64,000 nt of DNA. Source: Nymphaea colorata. Its lineage: Eukaryota > Streptophyta > Magnoliopsida > Nymphaeales > Nymphaeaceae. Every line of letters starts with the position of its first letter. Positions within the stretch are counted from its first letter, which is position 1. The notes beneath the pieces were generated by a model. It searched no databases, had not been told where the DNA came from, and worked only from the letters and a program-made list of their open reading frames with translations. Shown here in pieces: positions 35,317 through 50,818 of this stretch. The position numbers and the translations under genes were made by a program. Location: contig NC_045142.1 of NCBI RefSeq assembly GCF_008831285.2, forward strand, positions 9,421,952 to 9,485,951. Reading direction: 5' to 3'.

Positions 35317-37423
35317 ACTGTGAGCAGCAAATTAAAAGGAAGCAAAGCTAAGGAAGCAAAGCTAGTGACTATTTAGAAATGAAAGAAAATAACATTAAGA
35401 GAAGACCAACAAAAAGTTGAACCTGAAAAAAAGTTTACATTTAAAAGATAGCTCTTAATTCTTATAAAAAGTTGAAAATACTACCATTTCCCCATAGGTT
35501 AGTAGAGGTTAACCATGGAGGATGTCAAATGCTGAATTGAAACAGCCTCAAAAACATAAATAATATCGTTCCTGAAGTTTCAAATGACCCACCAAAACGT
35601 AAACAACCAAATTTTCAAAATGGTATGTCATTTCTTTTTGTTTTTCATTCTAACTATTCCATGACCTGAATTGTGGATATGTTTGTGACTTCAATGAGAG
35701 GCATGGACCTGATAAGTGCATAAAGATCTTGAGACACTCACAAAACCACACCGGGTAAGTGGTAGTTTTCATTGTGACTTTATTGAGATGGGTAGAAGAG
35801 AGAGTGTGTGATATGGACTATAAAATTGAAACCTAACTTGGTTTTAGAGGACTAGAAATGAGGGCAATGTCAAACACAGGTGCTCATCGCAAAAGGGGCT
35901 TACCTAGAAAGTGGTTGTCGATGACGTCAAAGATGAGCTAGGGGAAGAGCATCGACCCCTCACATGTGTCCTGTGAAAACAGTTCCGCCCATTTACCCGA
36001 AACAGCAGGGAAATGGCAGGAGATTTATATCCTTGTCCCCGTCTGTGCACATTGTTAGGAGACCGTGTTTGATGGGATTTTATTAAAATGGAACGTGTTG
36101 TTCCGTTCCAACACAACCCAATGCCATCAAACGGCCTCTTAGACTCACTTGTTCCTCCGACCCTATAAATTTCAGAAACTAATAATTATTTTCTTCCTCT
36201 CCCTCCTAACTTGAGACCTTGCTCGATCCTTCTTTCTCTCTCAGTTGTGTTGACATTAATTAATTCCTTCCAATTCTCCCTTGCACTTAAATTTATCTAC
36301 ATTTTCACCCCTTTTCAACAAAAAAATCTAGATGTCTATGCTTTTGCTCAGTGGTTCCTTTTTATTCTTCTTCTTTTGTGTCCTGTCAAAGTAAAAATGG
36401 TCATGTTACTTCATTTTCAAACATGTTCCTGAAATCACATTATAAATGGAACAACATTTTATAACGGGAGTATGAATTCATCAATGACAACATATATGTG
36501 AAAACCAACATTATTTGGAGGTACCACGCTTAACTTTTTCCTATTTGAAAAAAAGTCATTGTTCAGTTTTATGCTTTTTATCCATTTATGTTGTTTTTTT
36601 TTTTCCTTTCTTAATAATTTTTTTGTAAGGTTGGTGCGATCTAATTTATTTTTCAGCAGGGACAAAATTCAACAGCTTACAGTTCTCTTATCATTCCAAG
36701 CCTTGACATTCTTATTTTTTTGAATGGCGCAGAAGTAGAAGCACGGTCACCAGGGTGCGGCAGAAAAGAAAACTCACCTGCATCGATGCGACGCAGGTGC
36801 AGGTGCGGGTGCGGCCTAGATTCGCATCCAAACCACACCACGTTTATTTCAGTTCACTTTTTGGGTTTTTTAACAAATTTGATATTATTAATATACCATA
36901 ATAATAAATACTTTCGTCGCACTACCGTACCTAAATTTTTTGAGATGTGGTGCTGACACCCGCATCTTGGTGACATAAAATAAAAGATTTATAAAAACCA
37001 AAAAAAATTGTGGGTTAGTCGACCGTAGGTGTGATATTAAACAAGACTATCCTTAACCTCTTTGTGTGAGTGTGTGCATGTGCGTGTGCCTGTATTTTAG
37101 TGCAGGATCATATGGATGTAACTAAATAGCAAATATTGGCGGTCATTTTTCATGCACATATTTGAACATTCAAACTCGGAAGAATGTATTATCAACAGAC
37201 AAGGAACCTGTTGGCTACCAAGGTGTCGTTTTGCTAATGGAGTAGTAATATACGCCGCTTAATAAATTTCCTTATATAGGCTTGTAGAACACTAGAACTA
37301 GTGTTATGTAAACCTGCCCTAGATGGAACGGTTAGTTACCATTTCATTAGATTAAGAACACAAAAGTTTTAATGTCCACTGGTATAAAAATAATGGAGCT
37401 AAACAAAACAAATAAGCATTACA
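34518..37423. other. Gene-free interval
   Basis: No gene is supported. A (GA)n run of 30 bases lies at 35283-35312. The segment around 36720-36960 contains gcaggtgcaggtgcgggtgcgg-like GC-rich words in a MITE-like setting, but I could not define ends. Confidence 0.5.
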
Positions 37424-37653
37424 AGTAGGCCTGGCCATAGGGCCGGCCTGCCCCAATAAGAGTCAGGCTCGGGCCAGCTTGGGCCTGGCCTGATGCCTGA
37501 ATAATAAAATGAAAATAAAAACAATGTATGTTTGAATATTTTTAAATATCAAATAAAAATTTTTGAATATACAATACATTTTTTATAATAAAAAATATAT
37601 CATTATTAAATAAAAATATGTAAAAAATTAAGCCGGCCAACCTATGTAGGCCT

Positions 37654-37900
37654 GATACATTATTGGGACGGCCGGAGCCAGGTATCGGGTACCTGAGCTC
37701 AATGCCTAGACTTAACTACAAATAAGCCCCATATGGCAAGGGGAATATACACTGATCCTTTGAGGACTGAGTAGCTCAAGGATTAGCTCATGTCGGCCCG
37801 ATACATTATTGGCCCAATGCCAAGGCTTAACTACAAGTAGGCAACATATGACAAGGGAAATATGCATTGATCCTTTGAGGACCGAGTAGCTAAAGGATTC
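37654..37900. repeat. Two-copy degenerate tandem duplication
   Basis: The phrase gatacattattgg, then aacta-caa-taag, then atcctttgaggac and gagtagct-aaggatt occurs twice, beginning near 37654 and near 37800. The second copy lacks an internal stretch present in the first. A diverged GC-rich cggcc-type segment precedes it at about 37424-37500. Confidence 0.7.
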
Positions 37901-38263
37901 GTTTGAAAGGAATAGCGAGCTTTGGATGTTCTTTGTTATTTTTGCATCCCTTTGTATGCCTTCTTTCAAATATCCAGTTGTTTGCACACTTCTATAATTT
38001 TTGAATTTTTTTTTAAAGGAAACATGCATTTTAGACTTTTAATTTTTTTTCATAACTCCTTTTTTGTCTTATTAAAAAACAACTATTTAAACATAAGTAT
38101 TTCGGTCATTACATACCATTGCACGGTAAAAATAGAGACTTGGATAGTTAAAGTTAATTTAAGCTCATTCTGAAAATTTCAAAGCCAAAACAAAATCCAA
38201 ATCCAGCCTATTTCTATGTGATATTCCTCCCACTCGTTCACCAAACCCAGAATGACTAAGGTA

Positions 38264-38456
38264 GAATAAAGGGCAGAACCAGAAATTTTTCATGAGGCGG
38301 GTTAAATTATAGTTTTAAAATGTTAACTGAGGCCAAAATAACATTTTGAAATTTTTTTATATAAAACAAATGAAATTTTTTAAAAATTTACATGTAAATT
38401 TGAAAAAAAAAAATTTAAGGTGGAACCAAAACCCCTACCTTGGTTCTGCCTCTCGG
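38264..38456. mobile_element. Probable MITE of the gggcggagcc-like class
   Basis: The left end gggcagaaccag and the right end ttggttctgcctct are inverted copies of each other. The interior is AT-rich with long A/T homopolymers and resembles the other MITEs in this window. Flanking bases ggtagaata and ggtaaaatg agree at seven of nine positions, a plausible eroded 9-bp duplication. Confidence 0.5.
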
Positions 38457-41400
38457 TAAAATGGTTTTATGTAAACCATGGTCTAACCTAGCATGACTAA
38501 GGTAGAATGGTTTTCATTTAAACCATGGTCCGCGAGCTCGGGCTGGTTTGGGTCATCGTCTACCGAGTGAGCGAAGTGGCTAACTAGTAGCGACCAAACT
38601 TCGCCAAGCCAACATTTTCACTCGCTCAGTCGATCAAAACTAGACCGAGTCAATGGAACCATACTAATTCACTACTCACAAACCCGTTTGATTCCTTGCA
38701 TTTACACTAACATTATATGGATATGTATAAAAAGCACGCAGTATTTTATTTCAGAAATTACTGCTGCAGGCGCTAAAGTACTCGACGTCAAGATTTCTTA
38801 CTATATAAATTTAAAACGGCGTGCTTATTATCTTTTTCTTTAAAATATCTGGAGTTAACGAGTTGACTCGCCCGAGTCATCCAAATTAGCATCAACCGAT
38901 CCGCTACGATACGAAACCTTGACATGGCAAAATCCTACCAAACCGACTCAAGGGGCGATTTTTGTTTTTTGATCGGCGGGGAAGATTCCTGCATGTTTCC
39001 TCTCTCCCCCGCCACCAACGATTCGTCGTGTTGAAGGGAAGAGGAGAAAACAAAAAATCCCAAGAAGAAGTCAAAAAAGTCTGGGAAAATTTCCACCGGG
39101 AGATCGTTTTCTAGTCACAGTTTTAGCCATTGCTTTCATTTTTCCAGACTTGTTAAGCGCCATGCGTCACTTTCTTGACAGTTCATAGACGAGAGTTTAA
39201 AATTTTTAATTATTATTTTCTTACGTTGCCAACCACGACATGAATCACAATTACTTCAAACGACAAACTTGAGGCACTTTTCGGTAATTGTCAGTAAAAG
39301 TAGGGAGCGCACCAAAATTACCGTCAAAATAATCCGCCCTAAAGAGAAATTTTTCTGAAAGCTTTGGAGTTGACCGAGAGGATTAACTAAAACGCTCCGT
39401 TCGATGCTGCCCGCTCAGGTATATTTTTGTCCAGAAAAGAAGTCAAAAGGGAAAAGATCTTCCCCTGCCGTCGATTCCGGGCAACGGGGCAAGGACGTGC
39501 CCTTCCGGTTGACTTGCTTCCCTTTTCGTCGTTTATGAAATCGTAAGGGCGTTTTAGTCATTTTGCTCAAGGGAATCCACGACAGCTATATTAAAGTCTG
39601 GTTCCTGCTTCAGATTTTTTTAATGCTCGACAAATAATAAATACCTGAATAAAAAATTATTTTTATTTTTTTTTTCGAGATGGCGGGATGTGGGCGCGCG
39701 CACACAGGCTTCCCGCCTTCTGCAAAAAGGGCGAAGGGCGAGCATCACTGCCACGTCAGCCCTAATTCGGTGAGCCTCGCACGTGCACGTCCGTGCTAAG
39801 TGCGTGTATTCTCTTCGCAGCCGGAGGCTAAGGGAAATTTGTTTTTCTTTTCACCCTTGCTGCTTTTGATGAATTTCAGAAAAAGAAGCTCGAAGATTTA
39901 GATTTTCCCACCAAACGCTCCTCTTTGTATGGAGATATTTCATGCGGGGAGAGTTCTTATGTCATTTAAGCTGGCTGTTAATTAATTATTGTAAATTTTT
40001 ACAAAAGCTCCTTTAAGGTTGTCAAGCCTTATTGAGTTGAGCTCGATTTATGGCAAAGAAAATAATGCATATATTCAAACGAGTTTGTCGACCTTTAATC
40101 GAGTGAAGCTAGACCTCCATACGTAACCATCGAGTCGAGCTAGACCTACTTCTGTCGAGCTATTCTCGAACTCGAGCCGAGCTCGAGCTGACTAAACTCG
40201 GGCTCGACTCAACACGTGTTCACTCACTACCCTAAGGCCATGCGTTTTAACATTAAAAAAGTGTAGATCTTAATCATATGTTGTTGTTTTTTTTATGTAT
40301 TCGGGTTTTTTGAAATGTGACTGTACACCAGATTTATCGACGTCAATAACTGAAACCCAGTTAATCAATTGATTAAATATCCACAGTAAAACATACCATT
40401 CATTTATATTCAAAAAAATATGGTAGAGAGAGACGGTGATCATACATCCGTTGATCTCAAATCTTGAAGAGTAGTAGTTCAAGGCAATCAAACGGCAGCT
40501 TAAATTTCTAGCAGTTAGTTTTCTTAAATTTCTATTCTATGAACTCTTATCTGCAAGATAACTTTTTCCTGAAGCCATTATTTCTATTATAAGTTCTGAA
40601 ATAAGAACAACGTCTGCAAGCATTATTTTATTTATTTCGGTCAGTCAGTGGTTTAAAGGTTTTCGATTTCATCGTTTTCTAAAAACCTGCGCTACGACGT
40701 GGCAAGTCTCGAAGTTAATTTGCGAAATGTTGCGCAGATGAAAACAGGGGAAACATATTTTACGAATTATGGGAAATCATAGGGGGGTGGAGGAAATGTT
40801 GGGAAAAGAGACTTCGTGCTTATCGCTTCCGAGCTTTAAGAAAACGGGACTTTCGACAGCTTTTGGACTTTAACGTGTCAGGTCCCTACATTTTTCAATA
40901 ATTTCATTTTGCTCCGCTCTTTGTTTGGACCATATCGGCGTGCAGGTCCAAAATCGAGTCTGGCCCACTGTTTCAAACCTGGTTTAAACGTCATTAAATC
41001 GCGCACAAATGGGCGCCATTGTATGGCTTACTTCATATTTATGATACGGTTGCGTATTATATAGAATTTATATTTAATGCAGTCGATTTTCTTCTTTTCC
41101 TTTTTCTTTATTTTTTTTTCACAAATTTTTTATTATAAATATATTTTAAAAAACGGTGTGGGGGCAGATCAGCTTCGATGTCGTCGAGATCTGACTATGT
41201 AAGTTTATAAGGGGATATGTTTTTAATTAATATAAACAAAATTAAGTAGTCAGTTTCGTAGGTTTGAATCACGCTAACGTCGTGGATCTGGTAAAAATAT
41301 TTTGAGTTGTAATTTCTCACACTTAAACCATTTTATTCAAAAAAGAATTCTAAGATTGGTGGCTAAATGAATATTCAAAAATAAAAAGAATTACAAAATT

Positions 41401-42224
41401 TGTTGTCTTTAATTATTTAGATTTTAGTGTCCAAGTCCGATTTGATGACTAAAACGTTAAGGTCATTAAATATGAAAACTTTATACAGTTTGATTTGTAT
41501 AAAATCTCAACGATCCAAGTGGTATCAAAATTATGCTTTGTTTTTTAAATAAAAGTATGTATTATGAGATAATCAAATCTTTAATGCATTACGAACCGTT
41601 GATTTTAAACAATAAATTGGCTTGGCTGGGCTCCAGCTAAGGTTTAGATAATCTCAAGCCAATCTCCGCGGGATTCGAGCTTTGGCTCGAGAACTCTATT
41701 TTGAGTCTCGAGCCGAGCTCGATGTGGCCGTCAGCTTGACCGGAAAACTTAGTTGGTGAACGCCAAATTCATGACGGGGATGTAGTGATCCAAATGTTTC
41801 CATTAAAATATAAAAAATAAATTTTTAAAAGGGTAAAAAGGATTGTGAAAAAAAGAATTATTGTTTGATATTAAGAATATTTGTGTTTTTGAAACACAAT
41901 ATATATATATATATGTGTGTAATCTTATTTAACCAGCATCATAATCTTTTACAATGTGCGAACAGTAGGAAGAATCAACTTTTAACAAATCATGTGGGAA
42001 ATAAGATTGCAGTAACAAAAATCTCCTCCAAAGTTTATTAATATTGTTTTCACCTACATTGGTAAAACTTATTGTATGAGATGAACATAATTTAGCATGA
42101 AAACAAATTTTTACTTGAACATTTTTTATGGTAAAACTAAATTCACAACACAATTTTAACATCGTCCAAATTTGTTGTGTTGGTGTGACACAAAGTAACT
42201 GATCATTCATCAAACGCAGATCCA
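38457..42224. other. Gene-free interval with a less AT-rich portion
   Basis: No coding sequence is supported. The portion at about 38900-39850 is more GC-rich, with CT-rich stretches, gccacgtcag and gcacgtgcacgt words that can act as G-box-type elements, but no open frame of interest lies beside it. Degenerate gagctcgag repeats recur at about 40030-40205 and 41690-41720. Confidence 0.45.
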
Positions 42225-42412
42225 AGGTAGGGCCTTCATGTGTCTTGGCCCTACTTCAAAAATGAAAAAATTACAAGTAAATTTTAGAAAGTTTCACTTG
42301 TTGTATATAAAAATTTTGAAAAATGATATTTCGACCCAAACCAAAATTTAAAAACTTTACTGCAACTCTCTTCAAGAAATTTCTGGCTGAGCCCCCATTT
42401 TTGCTTCAAGGG
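42225..42412. mobile_element. AT-rich MITE relative
   Basis: The interior (ttgaaaaatgatatttc, aaaatttaaaaacttta) and the right end (aagaaatttctggctgagccc) match the segment at 4620-4765, showing both belong to one repeat family. The left end ttggccctac is weakly inverted relative to the right. No clean target duplication was found. Confidence 0.45.
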
Positions 42413-46080
<3,668 letters not shown>

Positions 46081-46100
46081 AGGCTGTTGTCTCTTATCGC

Positions 46101-46120
46101 CTCTCTCTCTCTCTCTCTCT
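46101..46120 (+). repeat. (CT)n tract in the probable 5' leader of the SANT gene
   Basis: A CT run of 20 bases, followed by further CT-rich sequence to about 46215, lies upstream of the SANT gene start. Pyrimidine-rich tracts of this kind are common around plant transcription start sites. Confidence 0.7.
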
Positions 46121-46241
46121 CCCTCGCTCTTGTCTTCTGTCTTTCCTGACCTTCTTCATCCCTTCTTTTCTTTCTGCGAGCGCCTTTTTTTTTTTTTCCC
46201 CTTCTCTGCCTCCTTCCTCCGCGACGCCGGAACGGAAGGTG

Positions 46242-46584
46242 ATGCCTCAATCGACGGCTGAGATTTCTTCTTCGTAGCTCGTCTTCTTCCTGCGTGTGCT
46301 TAGGGTTTCGAGTGCTCCTCCCATCTTCGACTGCCGCTACAATTTTCTGGCTCGGCGCCCTCCCTCGTTGCCGGGTTCTGCCCACGAGGACGGATAGGGT
46401 GCGCCGCCTCCGCCGCTGGTGGTAAGCAAGCGTATTCTGCCGTTTATGGTCGTCGCTACGCCGGTACGCCAGAGGGGAACATAGGGCAAGAAAAAGCAGG
46501 AGCGAGAGGTACGCCGTCTGAACGCTTGGTCTGCATCCCAACGCCACCGGCTCGGCCGCCGCAGATGCGTTTTGCCGGGCTTTC
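46242..46584 (+). promoter_or_regulatory. uORF-containing 5' leader of the SANT gene
   Basis: Two complete short upstream frames are present: 46242-46277 (11 residues, MPQSTAEISSS) and 46446-46484 (12 residues, MVVATPVRQRGT). A third ATG at 46565 opens a frame that overlaps the main start out of frame. If the leader is retained unspliced, these would be expected to reduce translation of the main protein. A ggtaagc donor-like site near 46421 could begin a leader intron that removes one or more of them, so the true leader needs transcript evidence. Confidence 0.5.
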
Positions 46585-49500
46585 ATGCCTCCAGAACCCT
46601 CGCCGTGGGACCGCAAGGACGTCCTTAGGGAGCGGAAATACGAGGGCGCCGTCGCCACCGCTACCGGGAAATGGAAGGACTCTTACTCGAAGTCCGGCGA
46701 CGTCACCCCTCTACGCCTGAGTCGCTCTGACGACGCTCCTCGGGTTTCAGGTGCCTGTCTGCTCTTCCCTTTTGCCGAATCTGGCGGGTTTTTTTCCCCT
46801 CGGAATTCCCTGCGAGAAGGATTTCTCTCCTCTTCGCTGTTTCCTTTTGATTCGTTTCTTGAGAGCACCCATTTTAACGTCTCTTGAGTGATTTCTGTGG
46901 TTTATTCAGGCAAAAACTAGATCTTTTCCTTTTTGTTTTGGGATTTTTAGGTTTTCTGTTGATTTTTGGGGTTTTCGACCTGATATGTTCCTCTGTTTTT
47001 TTTTTTCCTGGGTCGATTAGGATTCGGTAAGCAGGGGAACTATCGGTTGTTTTCGGAGGAATCCAGTTATGGAAGTACGCCACGGCCGGCGACAGATCCT
47101 CGCTCTCATGATCGGGTGATCGAGGATGAGAACTGCCGCCCTTCTTCATCACATCGTTTGGATAGCAAAATCGGCAGAAGCAGCAGGGATTTGAAGGGTG
47201 TTGACACCGCATCATCCAAAAACGGTCAGAGGGAATGGAAGGGATATCAGTCGGACAACGCAGATGGCTATTTTCCCTCTTCCGTTAACCGGCATGAGGA
47301 ACCTGTAAGGTATATGAGTTACCACCATCATTCTCATTCGGGTTCTGAGAACTCGTGGGATCGAAATCATATCGAGAAGCAGAACGACAAGATGGGTATC
47401 GATGGGTTTCACGGAAGATACTCGGAGAGGAGTATGGATGTCCGGATCGACCGGCTGACTGGCAGTCAGGGCAGCTATTCTCATGAAAGTTCACTTGGTT
47501 CGATCCGGTGGAAACCGTTAAAATGGGCAAGGCCTAGTAGTGTATCTTCATGGGGCTCTGTAATCCCTCAGTCTGCTGGATCAAAATCTGGTAGGTCTGA
47601 AGATGGAAATGAGTCTGAGCTAGCCAGGAAGACAACTCCTTCACGTTCCCCTTCAGGGGATGCCTCTGCGGGCGCGGCAACTTCCATCTCTGGAGTTTGT
47701 TCGCACGCCATGAAGAAACAGAGACTTGGTTGGGGTCAGGGTCTGGCGAAATATGAGAAGGAGAAAGTTGAGGGTCACGAAGACACGTGTCCAAAGAGCG
47801 ACTCCGGTCCTCAAAGCACCGATCTGAAGTGTATAAATTCTCTTTTGCCAGTTTTGCAGGATGAGATCTCCACAGTCACCGTGAAGCAAGGATGTGCTTC
47901 TCCAACGGCAACATCTTTAGCTTCTTGCAGTTTGCCATCAGGTTAGTCGCAGTACTTTTTTTTGAGATATTCTGTGTCTTTGGTACTTAATCTATTTTTT
48001 ATATCGTCCCTGTCATCTGCATTTATGACACTGCTGTTTCAAACTAGAGCACACTTAAAATACTTACTAATGAGAATTCCTGTTTCTTGATCCAAAGAAT
48101 TTTAAAAATCTTGATTCTCTTTCTTTTTTTATCCGAATTTTCTTGGTGCATTCACATATTAACTGCAGGATAATGGTTTGCTGCTGGACATTTTGTATAA
48201 CCTAACTTTCCGCTGACGCTTCTTATTGAATTCCAAGATTGTCTGTTTCTTACCTTTCCCTCCATTTCTTTTCTTCTTTAGAATTCCTTCCCAGATAATG
48301 TTTTTCATGCAAATAAATTACGATGCTGTGTAAACAACAAATCGCTGTTTGGTAGCCAATAATTGTGTAATAGAAAGAGACTGGTGCCCGTTTAGCATTC
48401 CCACAAAGTGATTGGTGCAATGATTGTAAATTTTGTGTAAACAGGTGAGAAGGAGAAGGATTCTATGAAGGACTCCTGTTACGTTGGTGATGTTCCTTCT
48501 GGTGGCTCCTTTGATGAAGGAGCTTGTGCTCTTGCTGAAGACTTGACAGGAAATTTTGATAAATTTGACATCAATTCAATAGAGACTTTAATATCTGATG
48601 TGATGCACTCCGAGGATTCTTTCTCTGATCACCCTGCCTCTAAGGGATCTGCTTCTCTGGATAAGTTGGCTTCATTGAAGAAGGTGATAATGAAGGTACT
48701 AGAGAAGAAAGAATATGAAATTGACCTGTCAGAAAATGAACTGAGGTCACTTTGCACTGAGATTGTTAGCATGGATGATTGTCGTTCAGCTGCTAACTCA
48801 TGTGTTGGTGTTACAAATGGCTTTAGTAAACAATCAAATAAGTCTCAGGAAACATCACCAGGATTGAACCTCGTGGGTAATCCCACTCAATCTCATCCAT
48901 CAACCTTGGTTCCAACATCATTGAACTGTGCTGAACCTGTACCCTGTGATGTTCAGTGTGAGAAGACTAGTGAATTAGAGAATGCACGTCAAACTTCTGA
49001 ACCACACCTTTTTGGTTTGTCATCCGGTACAGATGTTGATCATGTGAAATGCACACATGATGAAAAAATCCCCGTTAAGCCATCCATCAATATGGAGATC
49101 TTGAGTGGTGAGGACACCATTAGTTGTGCAACTCAGGACATCATCGGTCGTGGCACTTATGCTTGCGCAGATCTGACAAAGCTTGGAGAAATGGAAACTA
49201 CATTAACCACCTCGGTTCTTGCAGCAAATAAGGAGTTGGCTAGAGAAGCATCAGAGGAACTTCGTAGATTTCTTCCGGTTGATATCCATAAAAGCAACTC
49301 GGTATTACCAGAAAGTAGTGGCAGGGCTTTGGGTACTGAGATGCATGAAAGCATTGGTGCAAGCATCAGAAGAAATCTTGCAAAGAAGAAATGCTATCTA
49401 AGATTCAAAGAACGGTCTCTTACTCTTAAGTACAGGGCATTCTATTACTTATGGAAAGAAGACTTACGACTGTTGTCTATCAGGAAGTACCGGTCAAAAC

Positions 49501-50786
49501 AGCAAAAGCGTCTTGAGCCAAGTTCCCGCTCCTTTCACAATGGATTTCAGAAACATCGCTCTTCCATCAGATCACGGTTTACGTCTCCTGGTGAGAATTA
49601 GTTTCTTAGTCTCATTTTGTGGTGAAATTATAGTGTTTAACAAATTTCCTGCTTCAACGTTGGCTGGTGCATTTCGTTTGCGTGTCTGAAACTGATTGAT
49701 ATGATGATGGCATGATCTTTGTCATTTCCTGATATTCTAGTTTGTGGTTTGTTTTGTCCGATGGGTGTCTTCTGTGCCAACGATCCCTTTTGTTTTTCCC
49801 TCCTGCATACTGTGCTGGTTTTCTTTCCTTAATTTTGAATCTTTTTTTTTTCTTGGTTCATATTTTTTCCTAGTGCAAGTGTGGTTGCTTCTTTGTACTT
49901 GTAGTAATCTGAATGTTTATTGGGCCTTTTGTTCATGTGCTTGTTGTAAATCACCTTGACAATTATGATGTACCCAGTCATTATCTTTGTTAGCATTGGT
50001 TGCATTTATGGCAAATTACATATGGATGAAGGGTGATTTACCATCCAATTTGGCGGGAAGCATATATTAATTAAGAGCAGCATATTTAGTTTGATACTAC
50101 TGAAGTCTAAAAGAATTAGTTGTGGTTCGGCAGATGATGCAGCTAAGATGCTGTTGGTCAGTGATGGTTATATTAATCACTTCATCTACAAAGATTATTC
50201 ATTTTTTTCCTTGGTTCTTCTTGTCTTCTCTGGAATCAAGAAGAACTAGGAGAAAGAAAACCGGTTTCTTGTAAAACTGGTCAGTGGATGTTATAGGAAT
50301 TTTTGGTTATGCAAGCAGGTTAGACTGAAAACTGGTCAGTGGATGTTATGGGTGATTTTTATAGAAAACTAGCAAAACCTCCCTCTCCCACGTCTCTTAG
50401 AGATGTTTACGAAGTGGGAGGGGATGGCTGTTTAAAAAGAAGTATTTTTAAAAGGGGCGCCACTTTTTTCATTTGTCTCCATATCGTATGCTACAAGGGT
50501 GTATTGCCTGTATAGTATGATACGGCCCCCCAAATTGGTGCGATGCGAGTGATATGCTCATGATTCAGGGATGCTCGTATCTGGTGGCAACAACTTCCTA
50601 CATGTTTTGTAGGTTTAGGAGGCCTCTCTTTTCATATTTATCTCTTATGGCCGAAGAATTTGCTAGAGTTGTTCCCTATTTTGGGTTAGTTGAATGGTTG
50701 TGCATCTTTTCTGAATTGAATTGCTCTGCGGTTTAAAAACGGCATCATCTACAGCCCTGTCTCTCTATTTCTCTCTCTCTATATAT

Positions 50787-50818
<32 letters not shown>

